Program-made: the position numbers and the translations under genes
The notes under the pieces: generated by a model
Database searches by the model: none
What the model was told of the DNA's origin: nothing
What the model saw: the letters and a program-made list of their open reading frames with translations, nothing else
From: an uncultured Eubacteriaceae bacterium
Lineage (GTDB): Bacteria; Bacillota; Clostridia; Eubacteriales; Eubacteriaceae
Length of the DNA stretch: 22,529 nucleotides
Direction of reading: 5' to 3'
Assembly: GCA_947625585.1 (NCBI GenBank)
Contig: CANQOZ010000010.1
Span: 1-22,529 of the forward strand
In this document: positions 7,459 to 15,825 of the stretch, piece after piece
Position numbering within the stretch: the first letter of the stretch is position 1
Layout of the letters: each line of letters opens with the position of its first letter

Positions 7459-8775
7459 ATGATCCATAAATTTAAGAATAACGATAAATATTATTGTCTC
7501 GATGTAGAAACAGGAACAGTTTTAGAGCTTGATTCTTTAACTTACCAATTATTAGGTGAAGAGGACTTAATAGAACCAGATGGAATAACAGGTTTCGATC
7601 TGGAAGAAGTCAATGAGGCTTATCAGGAGTTAAAGGAATTAAAGGAAGAAGGTTTAATATATTCAAAAGCACTAGAAGACATTAAACCAATTGATAATAC
7701 TGGGGTTAAAGCTTTGTGTCTTCATGTAGCTCATGACTGTAACCTTCGTTGTACTTATTGCTTTGCTAGCCAAGGTGATTTTAAGGGAAAACGTGTCCTA
7801 ATGCCTTTTGAAGTTGCTAAGAAAGCGATTGATTTTGTTGTTAAATCAAGTGGGAATAGAAGAAATATCGAGATTGATTTTTTTGGTGGTGAACCTCTTA
7901 TGAATTTAGACGTAGTTAAAAAAACAGTGGACTACGCTCGAAGTTTAGAAGAAGAAAACAATAAACATTTCCGTTTTACATTAACAACTAATGGTTTAGG
8001 ATTAACACCTGATGTAATGAATTATCTTGATGAAACAATGGATAATATTGTCCTAAGTCATGATGGCCGTCCGAGTGTAAACGATTACACTCGAAAGGCA
8101 ATTAACGGTGGTGGCTCATATGAATTTATAACACCTAAAATAGTAGAGATGGCAAAATTAAGGGAAGAACAAGGTAAAGATTATTATGTAAGAGGAACCT
8201 ATACAGGATGTAATCTTGATTTTTCTGAAGATGTGCTTCATTTAAATAGTTTAGGGATTAAAAGTATCTCAATTGAACCAGTCGTAACAGATGAGAATTC
8301 GGAATTTGGTATTAATAAGGAAGATTTACCACAATTAAAAAAGGAATATGACAAATTAGCCAAACTAGCTCTTGATGGAGAGTTTCGATTCTTTCATTTT
8401 AACTTAAATCTTGACCAGGGACCGTGTTTGTATAAACGTCTTTCAGGATGCGGATCAGGAACCGATTATCTTGCTATAACACCTGAAGGGGATATTTACC
8501 CATGTCATCAATTTGTTTCAAATCCCGATTTTAAACTTGGAAATTTAGACGAGGGATTAACTAACACTAAAATATTAGAACAATTCAAACAAGCTAACTT
8601 AGTAAATAAAATAAAATGCAAATCTTGTTGGGCTCGTTATTTTTGTGGTGGCGGCTGTCACGCTAACAATTTTAATTTTACCAAGGATCTACTTGAGCCC
8701 TATGAAATTTCTTGTGAATTAGAAAAGATGAGATTAGAAGCAGCGATAATGTTAGCTTCAGAACAGAAAATTTGA
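7459..8775 (+). CDS. scfB: SCIFF maturase, radical SAM/SPASM thioether synthase
   Basis: The enzyme reductively cleaves S-adenosylmethionine and forms thioether links in SCIFF. The 438-residue protein has an N-terminal peptide-binding (RRE-like) region (about 1-80). The radical SAM CxxxCxxC follows (Cys 94, 98, 101 in AHDCNLRCTYCF), then FFGGEP at 141-146. The C-terminal SPASM domain binds two auxiliary iron-sulfur clusters, with Cys 323, 331, 349, 387, 390, 396, 400 and 419. The start at 7459 fits the family N-terminus (MIHKF), yet it sits five bases after the T run of the preceding hairpin and has no Shine-Dalgarno sequence, so translation is probably inefficient. It follows scfA, its substrate. 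Confidence 0.96.
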   Translation: MIHKFKNNDKYYCLDVETGTVLELDSLTYQLLGEEDLIEPDGITGFDLEEVNEAYQELKELKEEGLIYSKALEDIKPIDNTGVKALCLHVAHDCNLRCTYCFASQGDFKGKRVLMPFEVAKKAIDFVVKSSGNRRNIEIDFFGGEPLMNLDVVKKTVDYARSLEEENNKHFRFTLTTNGLGLTPDVMNYLDETMDNIVLSHDGRPSVNDYTRKAINGGGSYEFITPKIVEMAKLREEQGKDYYVRGTYTGCNLDFSEDVLHLNSLGIKSISIEPVVTDENSEFGINKEDLPQLKKEYDKLAKLALDGEFRFFHFNLNLDQGPCLYKRLSGCGSGTDYLAITPEGDIYPCHQFVSNPDFKLGNLDEGLTNTKILEQFKQANLVNKIKCKSCWARYFCGGGCHANNFNFTKDLLEPYEISCELEKMRLEAAIMLASEQKI

Positions 8776-9145
8776 AGTTCATAGTTTAACGAATTTTCTA
8801 TTATCAGTTAAGCCCAAGTTCTTTGTGAGCTACGTTACTGATGAAAAGATAGGAACCGCTAGATTCATTCTAGCTCTGCATTTTGTAGCAGTTAACATTA
8901 ACCTAAAAAGTGAAAAGCCGTTAGATTTAACAAGAAGATATAGGTAGATTAGGCGTTTATTAAAGTAGGAAAAGCTATAGATTCTGTTTAAATGACAAGG
9001 TTCTCTTAGACAGTAAGGTTTTTATGATTAATAGACGAAAAACTTTAACACAGTTCATGAAATTCCAATAGAAACAAGAACAACGTGAACTTCAACTTTT
9101 CAGTTTAGAAGAGAAAACAAGTCTTTAAATTGTTTTTTTATTCGT
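8776..9145. other. Gene-free interval between scfB and the hpf leader RNA
   Basis: No convincing gene on either strand. One plus-strand frame stays open for about 57 codons from 8778, but it has no start codon with a ribosome site and no recognisable sequence. A 6-bp hairpin (8858-8863 with 8869-8874) lacks a T tract. A clear terminator for scfB is not visible. The region may be decayed coding sequence. Confidence 0.5.
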
Positions 9146-9151
9146 TATAAT
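9146..9151 (+). promoter_or_regulatory. -10 box for the structured RNA upstream of hpf
   Basis: A perfect TATAAT lies 8 bases before the 5' strand of the closing stem of the RNA at 9159. The T-rich -35 area (around CTTTAA at 9123-9128) is weak. Confidence 0.5.
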
Positions 9152-9158
9152 AAAATAA

Positions 9159-9320
9159 GTCTCGTGTCTGTGGTTGAAAGTTGATGCTAGTCGCAAGCGA
9201 AGCAATCCACGTAAGGTCTATTTAGACTGATCATAGTGCGTCCTAGAAATAAGACCAACAATCAAAAATCCATTGTTGGCAAGTGTGGGGTTAAAGACCA
9301 GGTCAGGCGAGATTGTAAAG
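9159..9320 (+). ncRNA. Structured RNA upstream of hpf, probable raiA-motif RNA
   Basis: This segment is clearly richer in G and C than the sequence around it and folds well. TCTCG (9160-9164) pairs with CGAGA (9308-9312) as a closing stem, continued by CTG/CAG. CCAACAAT (9255-9262) pairs perfectly with 9272-9279. GTCT/AGAC and TGCT...TCGC...GCGA...AGCA form further hairpins. It is bracketed by a TATAAT and an intrinsic terminator, so it is probably an independent RNA of about 160-190 bases. A conserved noncoding RNA class, the raiA motif, lies just upstream of raiA/hpf genes in Firmicutes and Actinobacteria. Position, size and complexity fit, but I cannot confirm the consensus without a covariance model. 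No tRNA-like or 4.5S-like features were found. Confidence 0.6.
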
Positions 9321-9322
9321 AG

Positions 9323-9349
9323 CGGTAATGGAATCCATTATCGTTTTTT
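9323..9349 (+). terminator. Terminator of the RNA upstream of hpf
   Basis: CGGTAATGG (9323-9331) pairs over 9 bp (one G-T) with CCATTATCG (9335-9343), with a three-base loop and six T at 9344-9349. It separates the structured RNA from hpf transcription. Confidence 0.85.
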
Positions 9350-9383
9350 CTTTTAAGTTAACTATTTAAACGGTTTTCAATGA

Positions 9384-9389
9384 TATAAT
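9384..9389 (+). promoter_or_regulatory. Possible -10 box for hpf
   Basis: A TATAAT lies between the RNA terminator and hpf and would give a leader of about 135 bases. The -35 is poor, so a non-housekeeping sigma factor or an activator is possible. Confidence 0.4.
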
Positions 9390-9497
9390 CATAACCATAA
9401 ATTCCGCTTTGTTAACGGTTACGCCGAAAGAATTTAGAAAGATGAAGTGGAAAACATAATTACATCATATTTTAGATGAAAAATCTAAAGTGCACTC

Positions 9498-9514
9498 GCC
9501 GGTAATTTACCGGC
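9498..9514 (+). promoter_or_regulatory. GC-rich hairpin just before the hpf ribosome site
   Basis: GCCGGTAATTTACCGGC is a perfect inverted repeat ending five bases before the hpf Shine-Dalgarno sequence. It has no T tract, so it may influence translation or mRNA stability, or act as an operator. Confidence 0.45.
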
Positions 9515-9531
9515 CCAGAAAGGGGCTGACA

Positions 9532-10062
9532 ATGAAATATACTATTTATGGAAAAAATATGCATGTTTCTGACGATGTAAAAAATATGTTAAAAAAGAAG
9601 TTTGCTAAGTTTGACCGTTATTTTGATGAAGATGTTGAGATGTTTGCAACTTTTACACAACAGAATAATGAACAAGTTGTTGAAGTTACAATTCCTCTAG
9701 GACAATCTGTTCTTAGAGCTGAAAATAAGAATAGAAATATCAAGACTGCAATTGAAAAGGTAGTTGACAGAGTAGAAGGTCAATTAAGGAAACATAAGAC
9801 CAAATTAAAGAGGCATTATCAGGATGACTTTAAGAAGTTCCACCTTGATTTAGTAGAAGAGGTTGAGGAACCAGAAGAAACAAAGAGAGTTGTCCGCAGT
9901 AAGAAATTCCCTATTAAACCAATGGATGTAGAAGAAGCTACACTCCAAATGGAATTATTAGGACATGATTTTTTTGTTTTCCTAAATGCTGAAACAGATG
10001 ACGTGAATGTTGTCTACTTAAGAAAAGATGGTAATTACGGATTAATAGAACCGTATATTTAA
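9532..10062 (+). CDS. hpf: Long-form ribosome hibernation promoting factor
   Basis: Long HPF (RaiA/YvyD family) binds the decoding site of resting 30S subunits and joins two ribosomes into inactive 100S dimers. The 176-residue protein has the N-terminal S30AE beta-alpha fold (about 1-100, with IPLGQSVLRAE and the basic segment RKHKTKLKRH), an acidic linker, and the C-terminal dimerisation domain (about 120-174, with KKFPIKPMDVEEA and the YLRKDGNYGLIEP end). The start at 9532 has AAAGGGG 7 bases upstream. An in-frame ATG at 9490 would add 14 residues encoded by the leader hairpin and is rejected. The structured RNA upstream and secA downstream give the common hpf-secA neighbourhood, here split by a large membrane protein. 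Confidence 0.97.
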   Translation: MKYTIYGKNMHVSDDVKNMLKKKFAKFDRYFDEDVEMFATFTQQNNEQVVEVTIPLGQSVLRAENKNRNIKTAIEKVVDRVEGQLRKHKTKLKRHYQDDFKKFHLDLVEEVEEPEETKRVVRSKKFPIKPMDVEEATLQMELLGHDFFVFLNAETDDVNVVYLRKDGNYGLIEPYI

Positions 10063-10075
10063 AGATTAAATTCAA

Positions 10076-10113
10076 CGGTTTGGTAAGCAGTGGTTTATCA
10101 AACCGCTTTTTTT
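10076..10113 (+). terminator. Terminator of hpf
   Basis: CGGTTTGGTA pairs with TATCAAACCG (one G-T) around a short loop, followed by a C and seven T. It ends hpf transcription before the next gene's own promoter. Confidence 0.85.
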
Positions 10114-10141
10114 AACGGTCGATAATACTGCCCCTGTTTTT

Positions 10142-10170
10142 TTGCAAAAAATATACAAAACATTTATATT
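10142..10170 (+). promoter_or_regulatory. Promoter of the DUF5317-like gene
   Basis: TTGCAA (10142-10147) and TATATT (10165-10170) are separated by exactly 17 bases, right after the hpf terminator. This is the best housekeeping-type promoter in the window and gives a leader of about 55 bases. Confidence 0.65.
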
Positions 10171-10233
10171 ATAGTCGAATATTAAACCTAAGATTTAATG
10201 AGGATTAGTTTTAAAGAGAATTAAGGTATTCAT

Positions 10234-13185
10234 ATGTTTGTAATCATAGCAGTTTTAATAGGATTAATAATCGGATTTGCACGTGGTGGATCTGTAAGTT
10301 CGATATTCAACCACCTTTATAAAAAATGGTACCTAGGCTTTGCTGGGGTAATTCTGCTTATTTTGCTCCATTATGCTTTCTTGGTACAACCGCTTGTTAC
10401 TCCAATTGAGCAATATTTACCAATATTAAACTTTATAGCCTATATCCTAGTCTTATTAATGTTAATCTTTAATCTCGATGATTTATTTACCATATTCTTA
10501 TCTGTTGGGGTTACGTTAAACTTTATAGTTACCTTCATTAATAGTGGATATCTACCAGTATCAGATGCTGTTTTATCACAAATTCCAATTAACTATACAT
10601 TAGTTCAATCGATTTATACTGGAATGAATGGTATCTATTCACTGATGCAACCACAAACCCTTTTATCGTTCTTAGGAATAATAATCCCATTTCCAATTCT
10701 TTCGGGAGTTATTGCACTTTTTGGAACAATACCAGGATTTTCAATCGGGGATATCTTAATCTTAATTGGAATAGCTGGTGCTATTCAGTCTTCGATGGTT
10801 TTAAGTAAAAAAGAACCACAAATAGTTACCCTTAAAGAAGAAAGTAAACCGAGAGTTCGAAAACAGAAAACGCCTGTTACTGCTCAAAAGAGACCAGAAC
10901 ATTTTGAATCTAGAACAGAAGAATTATTTTTTGAAGATACAATTTTACCTGGTGATCCACTAGATAAAATATTTGGTGAAGAGCCACAACGATCAACTAA
11001 AATTATTGAGGACTTATCAGATATAAAAGCAGTCAATACAGGTAATTACCAGTTTAAAGAAGAATCAAATAATCTTAGCGTTGATGATTTAACAAAACCA
11101 CTTGGAACAGGAATTATTAACTCTAAGGAAGTAAATAGTAGATTAAAACAACAAGAAGAAGTTGAATCTGTCGAAATAATAAAAGAAGAAGAAGGATTTT
11201 TCGCTTCAAGCTATTTAAATGGTAAAGAAAAGTCAGCTGAGATTTCTACAGAAGAGATATTCAAAGATACCAATAATATGAATGATGTTCGTTTTGTAAC
11301 GAATGATATTGATATTCAAACTGCAGAAATCGTAGTTGATGAGGGTGAAAAGCCAATTTATAAGCCAACACAGGAAAAGATTGAGAGAGAACGTCAGGTT
11401 ACTGTAAGAGAAGCTCCTGTTAATGAACAGGAACAACAGAAAGAATTAGTAACTATTGAACCAGAGTTTGAATTAGAACCTGAAACACCTCCTGTTAAGG
11501 TAGAAGAACCTGTAAGAAAAGGACTAATAGATAAAACCCCAATACCAAAAGCTAGTGAGGCAAAACCAGTAGTTCAAAGAGAATCTTCTGAAGTATCTGT
11601 AGTTACAGAACCTATAATAGGAGAGTCGCCTATTCCATTCTTGGAAATTGATCAGGAAGTTCAAAAATCAAAGATTACAATACCAGAACCAGTAGTTAAG
11701 GGAATTAATGAACAAATTGTAATGGCACCAAAATCGGAATTAAGTGAATCTGAAAAACCAGTAATACTTACTCCGAAACAAATACCTGAAACAACAATTG
11801 AAAAAGAAGAATTAAAATCTGAGCCAAAACTTCCTAAAACTTCTATTGTAGAGACTTCAGAAGTTGTTCAACAAGAACAATCTAAAGAAGAAGTTAAACC
11901 AAGGAAGAAGTTTGGAATTGAACCAGGTAACTTCTTATATTTATCTTCACAGCTTGAACCAACAAAATCATTTGTTCCAGACGAAAGTTTAATTAAAGAA
12001 GAAGTTCCACCAGAATCAACACAGGAATTTACGGATATAAACGATATATTCTTTGATTATGACCAATATCAATTACTCCTTAGTTCTATTAAAGATGAAG
12101 GGTTTAGAAAAGAACTAGAAAAAACATTCCGAGATTATTCAAAGAATAAATTTGGAGCAAAGACAGAACTTAAACCTGGTATTTCTGAAGAACCAGTTCA
12201 AATTGAAACAGCTGAAATCAACGATTTAGAATCTGAAACAAAACCAGTTGAAACTGAAATAGAATCAATTAGTAAAGTACCAGAAACTAAAGCTGAAGAA
12301 GCTGTTGAAGAAGTCGTAATAAATAAAGCTTCTAAGTTTAATGAAGTTAATTATGGTGGTCCAACAAGTTCAATTAAGGAACATGATAAAATACTTCAAG
12401 AAGAAAAATTAAACAAAGAAACAGAAACTACTGACGAAGAAGAAATTACTGATATAATAAAAGCCGATATTAACGAAGCACCTAAGTTAAGAGATCTATT
12501 AATTGAAAATGAACCGGATGTAGAATCAACCTCTGAAGAAGAAGTTTCCGAAGAAGTTATAGCCGAAACTCAAGATAATGAAGAACTTTGGGAAATAAAC
12601 TCAGAAGAAATATCTCCACAGGAAACTGAAACAGAAGAAGTAATACAATCCCAGGTTGAAACAACCGAATTCGTTGATGAAGATATTCAAGAGGTTGAAG
12701 ATATATCAGAAGAAACAGCAGACTTCCTACCTGTTATTGACTGGAATTCCTTTGCTAACTTAATCTTAGAGGATAAGGAACTTAAACGAGGTTCCTATGT
12801 TCAGGGTAATGATAGTGGATATTTCGTTAATAAAGCTTATAAAGAAGAGCGGTCAAAGATGGATAAATCTGAAGAAAGAATGATGAATGTTTGGAGTAAT
12901 CTCTCCAAAGAAAATCAAAAAAGGAAACTTGAAAGAAGGAAACAGGCAACTGGAACCTACTTTAATCAAAATGAACAAAGAAAGCCAGTTGAACCTGATG
13001 TAGTCGAAACGGAAATAGAAGAAGTTGAAGCAAATACAGAACCACTCGAAACTGCATCAATGTCTGAAACTGAACGTGTTAATCAGATGTCAGATGAGGA
13101 ACGTGAAAAAGCCGGTTATGAAAAGGTAACTATCAACTTCCAAGGTAATGAAATATCGTTTTGGCAGAAGAAAGTTAGAGAATAA
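10234..13185 (+). CDS. DUF5317-like membrane protein with giant acidic tail
   Basis: The 983-residue protein has an N-terminal membrane region of about 190 residues with roughly six hydrophobic segments (near 1-17, 33-51, 61-79, 83-102, 144-163 and 171-190). The opening GLIIGFARGG, the NSGYLPVS motif at 103-110 and the GDILILIG segment at 172-179 resemble DUF5317 proteins of Clostridia, which are usually only about 200 residues. The rest, nearly 800 residues, is a Glu/Pro/Thr/Ser-rich low-complexity tail, probably disordered and cytoplasmic. Short more ordered islands stand out near 615-645 (FFDYDQYQLLLSS) and near 830-915 (LPVIDWNSFANLI, then a basic KRKLERRK stretch). The C-terminus FQGNEISFWQKKVRE also looks folded. 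AAGG lies 7 bases before the ATG. It has its own promoter and terminator between hpf and secA. Function is unknown; a scaffold or membrane-anchored regulator is possible. Confidence 0.85.
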   Translation: MFVIIAVLIGLIIGFARGGSVSSIFNHLYKKWYLGFAGVILLILLHYAFLVQPLVTPIEQYLPILNFIAYILVLLMLIFNLDDLFTIFLSVGVTLNFIVTFINSGYLPVSDAVLSQIPINYTLVQSIYTGMNGIYSLMQPQTLLSFLGIIIPFPILSGVIALFGTIPGFSIGDILILIGIAGAIQSSMVLSKKEPQIVTLKEESKPRVRKQKTPVTAQKRPEHFESRTEELFFEDTILPGDPLDKIFGEEPQRSTKIIEDLSDIKAVNTGNYQFKEESNNLSVDDLTKPLGTGIINSKEVNSRLKQQEEVESVEIIKEEEGFFASSYLNGKEKSAEISTEEIFKDTNNMNDVRFVTNDIDIQTAEIVVDEGEKPIYKPTQEKIERERQVTVREAPVNEQEQQKELVTIEPEFELEPETPPVKVEEPVRKGLIDKTPIPKASEAKPVVQRESSEVSVVTEPIIGESPIPFLEIDQEVQKSKITIPEPVVKGINEQIVMAPKSELSESEKPVILTPKQIPETTIEKEELKSEPKLPKTSIVETSEVVQQEQSKEEVKPRKKFGIEPGNFLYLSSQLEPTKSFVPDESLIKEEVPPESTQEFTDINDIFFDYDQYQLLLSSIKDEGFRKELEKTFRDYSKNKFGAKTELKPGISEEPVQIETAEINDLESETKPVETEIESISKVPETKAEEAVEEVVINKASKFNEVNYGGPTSSIKEHDKILQEEKLNKETETTDEEEITDIIKADINEAPKLRDLLIENEPDVESTSEEEVSEEVIAETQDNEELWEINSEEISPQETETEEVIQSQVETTEFVDEDIQEVEDISEETADFLPVIDWNSFANLILEDKELKRGSYVQGNDSGYFVNKAYKEERSKMDKSEERMMNVWSNLSKENQKRKLERRKQATGTYFNQNEQRKPVEPDVVETEIEEVEANTEPLETASMSETERVNQMSDEEREKAGYEKVTINFQGNEISFWQKKVRE

Positions 13186-13191
13186 TTTTTT

Positions 13192-13222
13192 ACCTCAATA
13201 GTGTTTCTATTGAGGTTTTTTT
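13192..13222 (+). terminator. Terminator before secA
   Basis: ACCTCAATAG (13192-13201) and CTATTGAGGT (13207-13216) form a perfect 10-bp stem with a five-base loop, followed by a run of seven T. It ends the DUF5317-like gene. Confidence 0.92.
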
Positions 13223-13275
13223 AATATTTTTAAAGTAAACGTGATAAAATATAAAATTTGAAAAAAGGAGGCGAT

Positions 13276-15822
13276 ATGGGATTTTTAGACCGATTTTTTG
13301 ATACAAGTAAACGTCAACTTAAAAAGCAAGAGAAACCTGTTCAGGCCATATTAGCATTAGAAGACGAATATGCCGCAATGACAGATGAAGAATTAAAGAA
13401 CCAGACCAATATATTAAAAGAACGTTTAAAAAATGGTGAAACTTTAGATGATATTCTGGTTCCGGCGTTTGCAACTGTCCGTGAAGCTTCCCAACGTGTA
13501 TTAGGGATGAAACATTTCCCAGTTCAATTACAGGGAGGTATTGCACTCCACAATGGAAATATCGCTGAAATGAAAACAGGTGAAGGTAAGACATTAGTTG
13601 CCACACTTCCAGCTTACCTAAACGCTTTAGAAGGAAAGGGAGTCTATATAGTTACTGTTAATGACTACCTGGCAAAGCGTGACTCTGAATGGATGGGTGC
13701 AATCCATGAATTTTTAGGCCTAAAAGTTGGTCTAGTTGTTCACGGATTAAGTTTTGACGAAAAAAAGGAAGCTTATAACGCAGATATAACCTATGGAACA
13801 AATAATGAGTTTGGTTTCGATTATTTAAGAGATAACATGGCTCAAAGTAAAGAGCAGCAAGTTCAACGTGAACTAAACTATGCCATTATCGACGAAGTAG
13901 ACTCTGTATTAATTGATGAAGCAAGAACACCGCTTATTATTTCAGGTTCAGGAGATCAAAGTACAAAACTATATAAAGTAGCTGATAATTTTGCTAAGAC
14001 TCTAAAACCAGATGATTATGAAAAAGATGAAAAACAAAAGTCAGTAATGTTAACAGATTCAGGTGTTGAAAAAGCTGAAAGATTTTTCAATATTGACAAT
14101 ATTTCAGATGTTGAAAATATGGAAATTTACCACAATATTCAACAGGCAATGCATGCAAACCTGATGATGGAAAAAGATGTTGACTATGTTGTTAAAGACG
14201 GAGAAATAGTTATCGTTGATGAATTTACGGGTCGTTTAATGCCTGGTAGACGTTATTCAAATGGTTTACATCAAGCAATTGAAGCTAAAGAGAAGGTAAA
14301 AGTAAAGAGAGAGTCTAAAACATTAGCAACTATAACTTTCCAAAATTTCTTTAGAATGTTTAATAAGCTATCCGGAATGACCGGTACTGCTAAAACAGAG
14401 GAAGAAGAATTCACTACTATTTATAACTTAAACGTTATAACGATTCCTACAAATAAACCGATGATTAGAGAAGATAAAAATGATCTAGTTTATCGTTCTG
14501 AAGAAGGAAAGTTTAAAGCTGTAACAAAAGATGTTATTGAACGTCATAAAACAGGACAACCAATTCTAATAGGTACAGTTTCTATTGAAAAATCTGAAGA
14601 GTTAAGTAAATTCTTAAAAAGACATGGTGTTAAACATAATGTTTTGAATGCCAAATATCTTGAAAAAGAGGCAGAAATTGTAGCTAATGCCGGCCAAAAA
14701 GGAGCTGTAACAATTTCAACAAACATGGCAGGCCGTGGTACGGATATAGTTTTAGGAGAAGGAGTTCCAGAACTAGGTGGTCTTCATACTATTGGTACAG
14801 AACGTCACGAGTCAAGACGAATTGACAATCAGCTTCGTGGACGTGCCGGTCGACAAGGAGACCCAGGATCATCTCAATTTTATGTGTCTCTTGAAGATGA
14901 TTTAATGAGAGTATTCGGTTCTGAAAAGATTCAAGCCTTATCGGATAATTTAGATATTTTAGATGATGAACCGTTAGATATGAAGATACTCACTAAAGGT
15001 ATCGAATCAGCTCAAAAGAAGGTTGAAGCTAGAAACTTTGATATTCGTAAAAATGTTCTAAACTATGACGATGTTATGAACCGTCAAAGAGAAATCATCT
15101 ATGATCAGAGACAAGAAGTTCTTGATGGTAAAGATATGGATGATCAAATCTGGAAAATGACTAATGATCTAATTGAAGATTATATCAACAGTTATACTGG
15201 TGGTGGAGCTTCAACAGTTGAATGGGATATTGAAGGTTTAGAAAATTACTTTAATAACAATTTCTTTAGAAATGATCCAATTTCTCTTCCAAGAAATACT
15301 CAAAGCACTGAAGAATTAGAAGAATTATTAATGAATAAATTCAGGGATAATTTCAATAAGAAAGAAGAACTTATTGGTAAAAATGATATGTTGAACCTTG
15401 AAAGAATGATTCTTTTAAGAAGTGTAGACTCAAGTTGGATGGACCACATAGACGATATGGATCAGTTAAAGGAAGGTATTGGACTTCGTGCTTATGGACA
15501 ATCAGATCCTGTTAAGGAATATACAAAAGAAGGTTTCGAATTATTTGATGATATGACAGCTCAAATTCAAGAAGATACAGTTAAGTATCTATATGGAGTC
15601 CAAATTCAAATGAATCAAGCTCCAATTAGGAGACAACCAGCTAGAAATATCGAGATGAAGACGAATGAAAACCAACTTTCTGGTAATAATGAGGCTGAAG
15701 GACCGACTACTATTAGAAAGAAGAAGAAAATAGGCAGGAATGATCCATGTCCATGTGGAAGTGGTAAGAAATACAAAAACTGTTGTGGTTCTAAACGTAG
15801 AATGGCAGCAGGAGCAAGGTAA
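13276..15822 (+). CDS. secA: Preprotein translocase ATPase SecA
   Basis: SecA is the motor that pushes unfolded preproteins through SecYEG. The 848-residue product has the N-terminal MGFLDRFF, Walker A MKTGEGKT at 99-106, DEVDSVLIDEARTPL in nucleotide-binding domain 1, the TGTAKTEEEEF and NMAGRGTDI motifs, and GRAGRQGDPGSS in domain 2. It ends with the zinc-binding SecB/lipid-contacting tail CPCGSGKKYKNCCG. The ATG at 13276 has AAAGGAGG four bases upstream. A TTG at 13258 would include that ribosome site in the coding region and is rejected. A clear promoter is not seen in the 60 bases after the preceding terminator, although A/T-rich -10-like hexamers are present. prfB follows three bases after the stop, an arrangement found in many Firmicutes. 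Confidence 0.98.
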   Translation: MGFLDRFFDTSKRQLKKQEKPVQAILALEDEYAAMTDEELKNQTNILKERLKNGETLDDILVPAFATVREASQRVLGMKHFPVQLQGGIALHNGNIAEMKTGEGKTLVATLPAYLNALEGKGVYIVTVNDYLAKRDSEWMGAIHEFLGLKVGLVVHGLSFDEKKEAYNADITYGTNNEFGFDYLRDNMAQSKEQQVQRELNYAIIDEVDSVLIDEARTPLIISGSGDQSTKLYKVADNFAKTLKPDDYEKDEKQKSVMLTDSGVEKAERFFNIDNISDVENMEIYHNIQQAMHANLMMEKDVDYVVKDGEIVIVDEFTGRLMPGRRYSNGLHQAIEAKEKVKVKRESKTLATITFQNFFRMFNKLSGMTGTAKTEEEEFTTIYNLNVITIPTNKPMIREDKNDLVYRSEEGKFKAVTKDVIERHKTGQPILIGTVSIEKSEELSKFLKRHGVKHNVLNAKYLEKEAEIVANAGQKGAVTISTNMAGRGTDIVLGEGVPELGGLHTIGTERHESRRIDNQLRGRAGRQGDPGSSQFYVSLEDDLMRVFGSEKIQALSDNLDILDDEPLDMKILTKGIESAQKKVEARNFDIRKNVLNYDDVMNRQREIIYDQRQEVLDGKDMDDQIWKMTNDLIEDYINSYTGGGASTVEWDIEGLENYFNNNFFRNDPISLPRNTQSTEELEELLMNKFRDNFNKKEELIGKNDMLNLERMILLRSVDSSWMDHIDDMDQLKEGIGLRAYGQSDPVKEYTKEGFELFDDMTAQIQEDTVKYLYGVQIQMNQAPIRRQPARNIEMKTNENQLSGNNEAEGPTTIRKKKKIGRNDPCPCGSGKKYKNCCGSKRRMAAGAR

Positions 15823-15825
15823 TAT

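Noticed and set aside
8778..8950. Open frame of about 57 codons after scfB as a small gene or comF remnant
   Set aside because: No usable start codon with a ribosome site, and no ComF motifs such as the phosphoribosyltransferase VDDxxTTG loop.
9490..9531. Upstream start for hpf
   Set aside because: The extra 14 residues are encoded by the leader hairpin and the ribosome site; family alignment begins at 9532.
10900..13100. Glu/Pro-rich repeats in the long tail as a tandem repeat array
   Set aside because: The composition is biased but I found no regular repeating unit.
13258..13275. TTG start for SecA
   Set aside because: The added residues are encoded by the AAAGGAGG ribosome site itself; SecA begins MGFLDRFF at 13276.
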